DNA of 15,591 bases from Paracoccaceae bacterium. Its GTDB lineage: Bacteria; Pseudomonadota; Alphaproteobacteria; Rhodobacterales; Rhodobacteraceae. Location: the NCBI GenBank assembly GCA_009920815.1, contig RFZH01000029.1:1-15591 (forward strand), written 5' to 3'. The translations under genes and the position numbers were made by a program. Positions 15,115 to 15,591 of the stretch are shown here, piece by piece; the first letter of the stretch is position 1, and each line of letters opens with the position of its first letter. The notes beneath the pieces were generated by a model. The model saw only the letters and a list, made by a program, of their open reading frames with translations, searched no databases and was not told the DNA's origin.

Positions 15115-15588
15115 ATGTCCATCACCACTGTGCCAAATCAATCTGATATGGTTGATCTGATCTCATCGCACCTCGACTTAGAAGGGCCCTTGTTGCCCAT
15201 CCTACATGCGTTGCAGCATGCCTACGGTTACATCCCAGCAGCGGCAAACGCGCTGATTGCTGACGCGTTGAATATCACCAAAGCCGAAGTCCATGGTGTG
15301 ATCAGCTTTTATCACGACTTCCGTGAAAACCCCGCTGGCAAGCATGTCATCAAAATTTGTCGTGCCGAGGCATGTCAATCTGTCGGTGGCACTGCGTTGG
15401 CACAAGATACTTTGAAAAAATTGGGCCTTGATTGGCATCAGACCTCGGCAAACGGCGCCATTACGCTTGAACCTGTGTATTGCCTTGGTCTGTGTGCTTG
15501 TGCGCCTGCGGTGATGGTGGATGATCAATTGCTTGGCCGTGTCGATGGTGCAAAAATGGATGCCGTGTTAAAGGAGCTGGGCGCATGA
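15115..15588 (+). CDS. fdsG: NAD-dependent formate dehydrogenase gamma subunit FdsG
   Basis: The 157-residue protein is a NuoE-like [2Fe-2S] thioredoxin-fold subunit. The four cluster ligands are C82 and C87 in CRAEACQSVGG and C123 and C127 in CLGLCACAP. In the soluble molybdenum formate dehydrogenase FdsGBA it takes part in electron flow from formate to NAD+ in the cytoplasm. Length and the stretches LPILHALQHAYGYIP and EVHGVISFYHDFR fit FdsG better than the usually longer alphaproteobacterial NuoE. The ATG at 15115 follows AAGGA (15104-15108) by 6 bases; a longer frame from 15037 lacks such a site. The stop overlaps the start of a following gene, as expected for an fdsGB operon. A NuoE paralogue is the main alternative. 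Confidence 0.88.
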   Translation: MSITTVPNQSDMVDLISSHLDLEGPLLPILHALQHAYGYIPAAANALIADALNITKAEVHGVISFYHDFRENPAGKHVIKICRAEACQSVGGTALAQDTLKKLGLDWHQTSANGAITLEPVYCLGLCACAPAVMVDDQLLGRVDGAKMDAVLKELGA

Positions 15589-15591
15589 AGA
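15585..15591 (+). CDS. First bases of the next gene, probably fdsB
   Basis: An ATG at 15585 overlaps the fdsG stop in an ATGA arrangement and continues with AAG before the window ends. The coupling suggests the next operon gene starts here. In fds operons this would be the NuoF-like beta subunit FdsB, but only two codons are visible, so the identity is inferred from order alone. Confidence 0.35.

Overview
This window looks like chromosomal DNA of a marine alphaproteobacterium of the Roseobacter group (Rhodobacteraceae) with a moderate GC content. The reasons are the type of genes (Tpa/Xsc taurine pathway, a TauR regulator of the MocR family, SoeABC-type sulfite dehydrogenase, an FdsG-type formate dehydrogenase subunit) and their arrangement. 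No RNA genes, insertion sequences, CRISPR arrays or prophage genes are visible. Nearly all of the window is one functional island for using taurine as a carbon, nitrogen, sulfur and electron source.

Layout from left to right. Positions 1-4286 (minus strand) carry soeA-soeB-soeC, a membrane-bound molybdenum sulfite dehydrogenase whose genes overlap by 4 bases each; soeC runs off the left edge. Positions 4514-7312 (minus strand) carry xsc and pta, 6 bases apart. Positions 7396-8880 (minus strand) carry tauR. A small XRE-family regulator of unknown role lies on the plus strand at about 9124-9939. It is divergent from tauR and convergent with tpa (9973-11358, minus strand). A 363-base region then separates tpa from the divergent tauA-tauB-tauC transporter operon (11722-14933, plus strand). 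After a strong terminator, a new operon starts with fdsG (15115-15588), and the first bases of a following gene are just visible.

How the genes work together. TauABC imports taurine. Tpa moves its amino group to pyruvate, giving sulfoacetaldehyde and alanine. Xsc (thiamine diphosphate) splits sulfoacetaldehyde with phosphate into acetyl phosphate and sulfite. Pta makes acetyl-CoA. SoeABC oxidises the toxic sulfite to sulfate at the cytoplasmic face of the membrane and sends electrons to the quinone pool. TauR is expected to switch the system on.

The most useful observations beyond gene naming are these. (1) There are three paired direct repeats with exactly the same 23-base period, upstream of xsc, upstream of tauR and between tpa and tauA; they fit a TauR regulon. 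The xsc copy overlaps the last codons of tauR. (2) TauC is about 445 residues long, with an extra N-terminal membrane segment and an inserted, probably periplasmic domain of about 120 residues. (3) An uncharacterised XRE regulator is embedded in the cluster. (4) A perfect 12-base inverted repeat containing extended -10 sequences lies in the tauR upstream region, its arms exactly 100 bases apart. (5) A strong hairpin with a T-run lies between tauA and tauB and probably sets the binding protein to transporter ratio.
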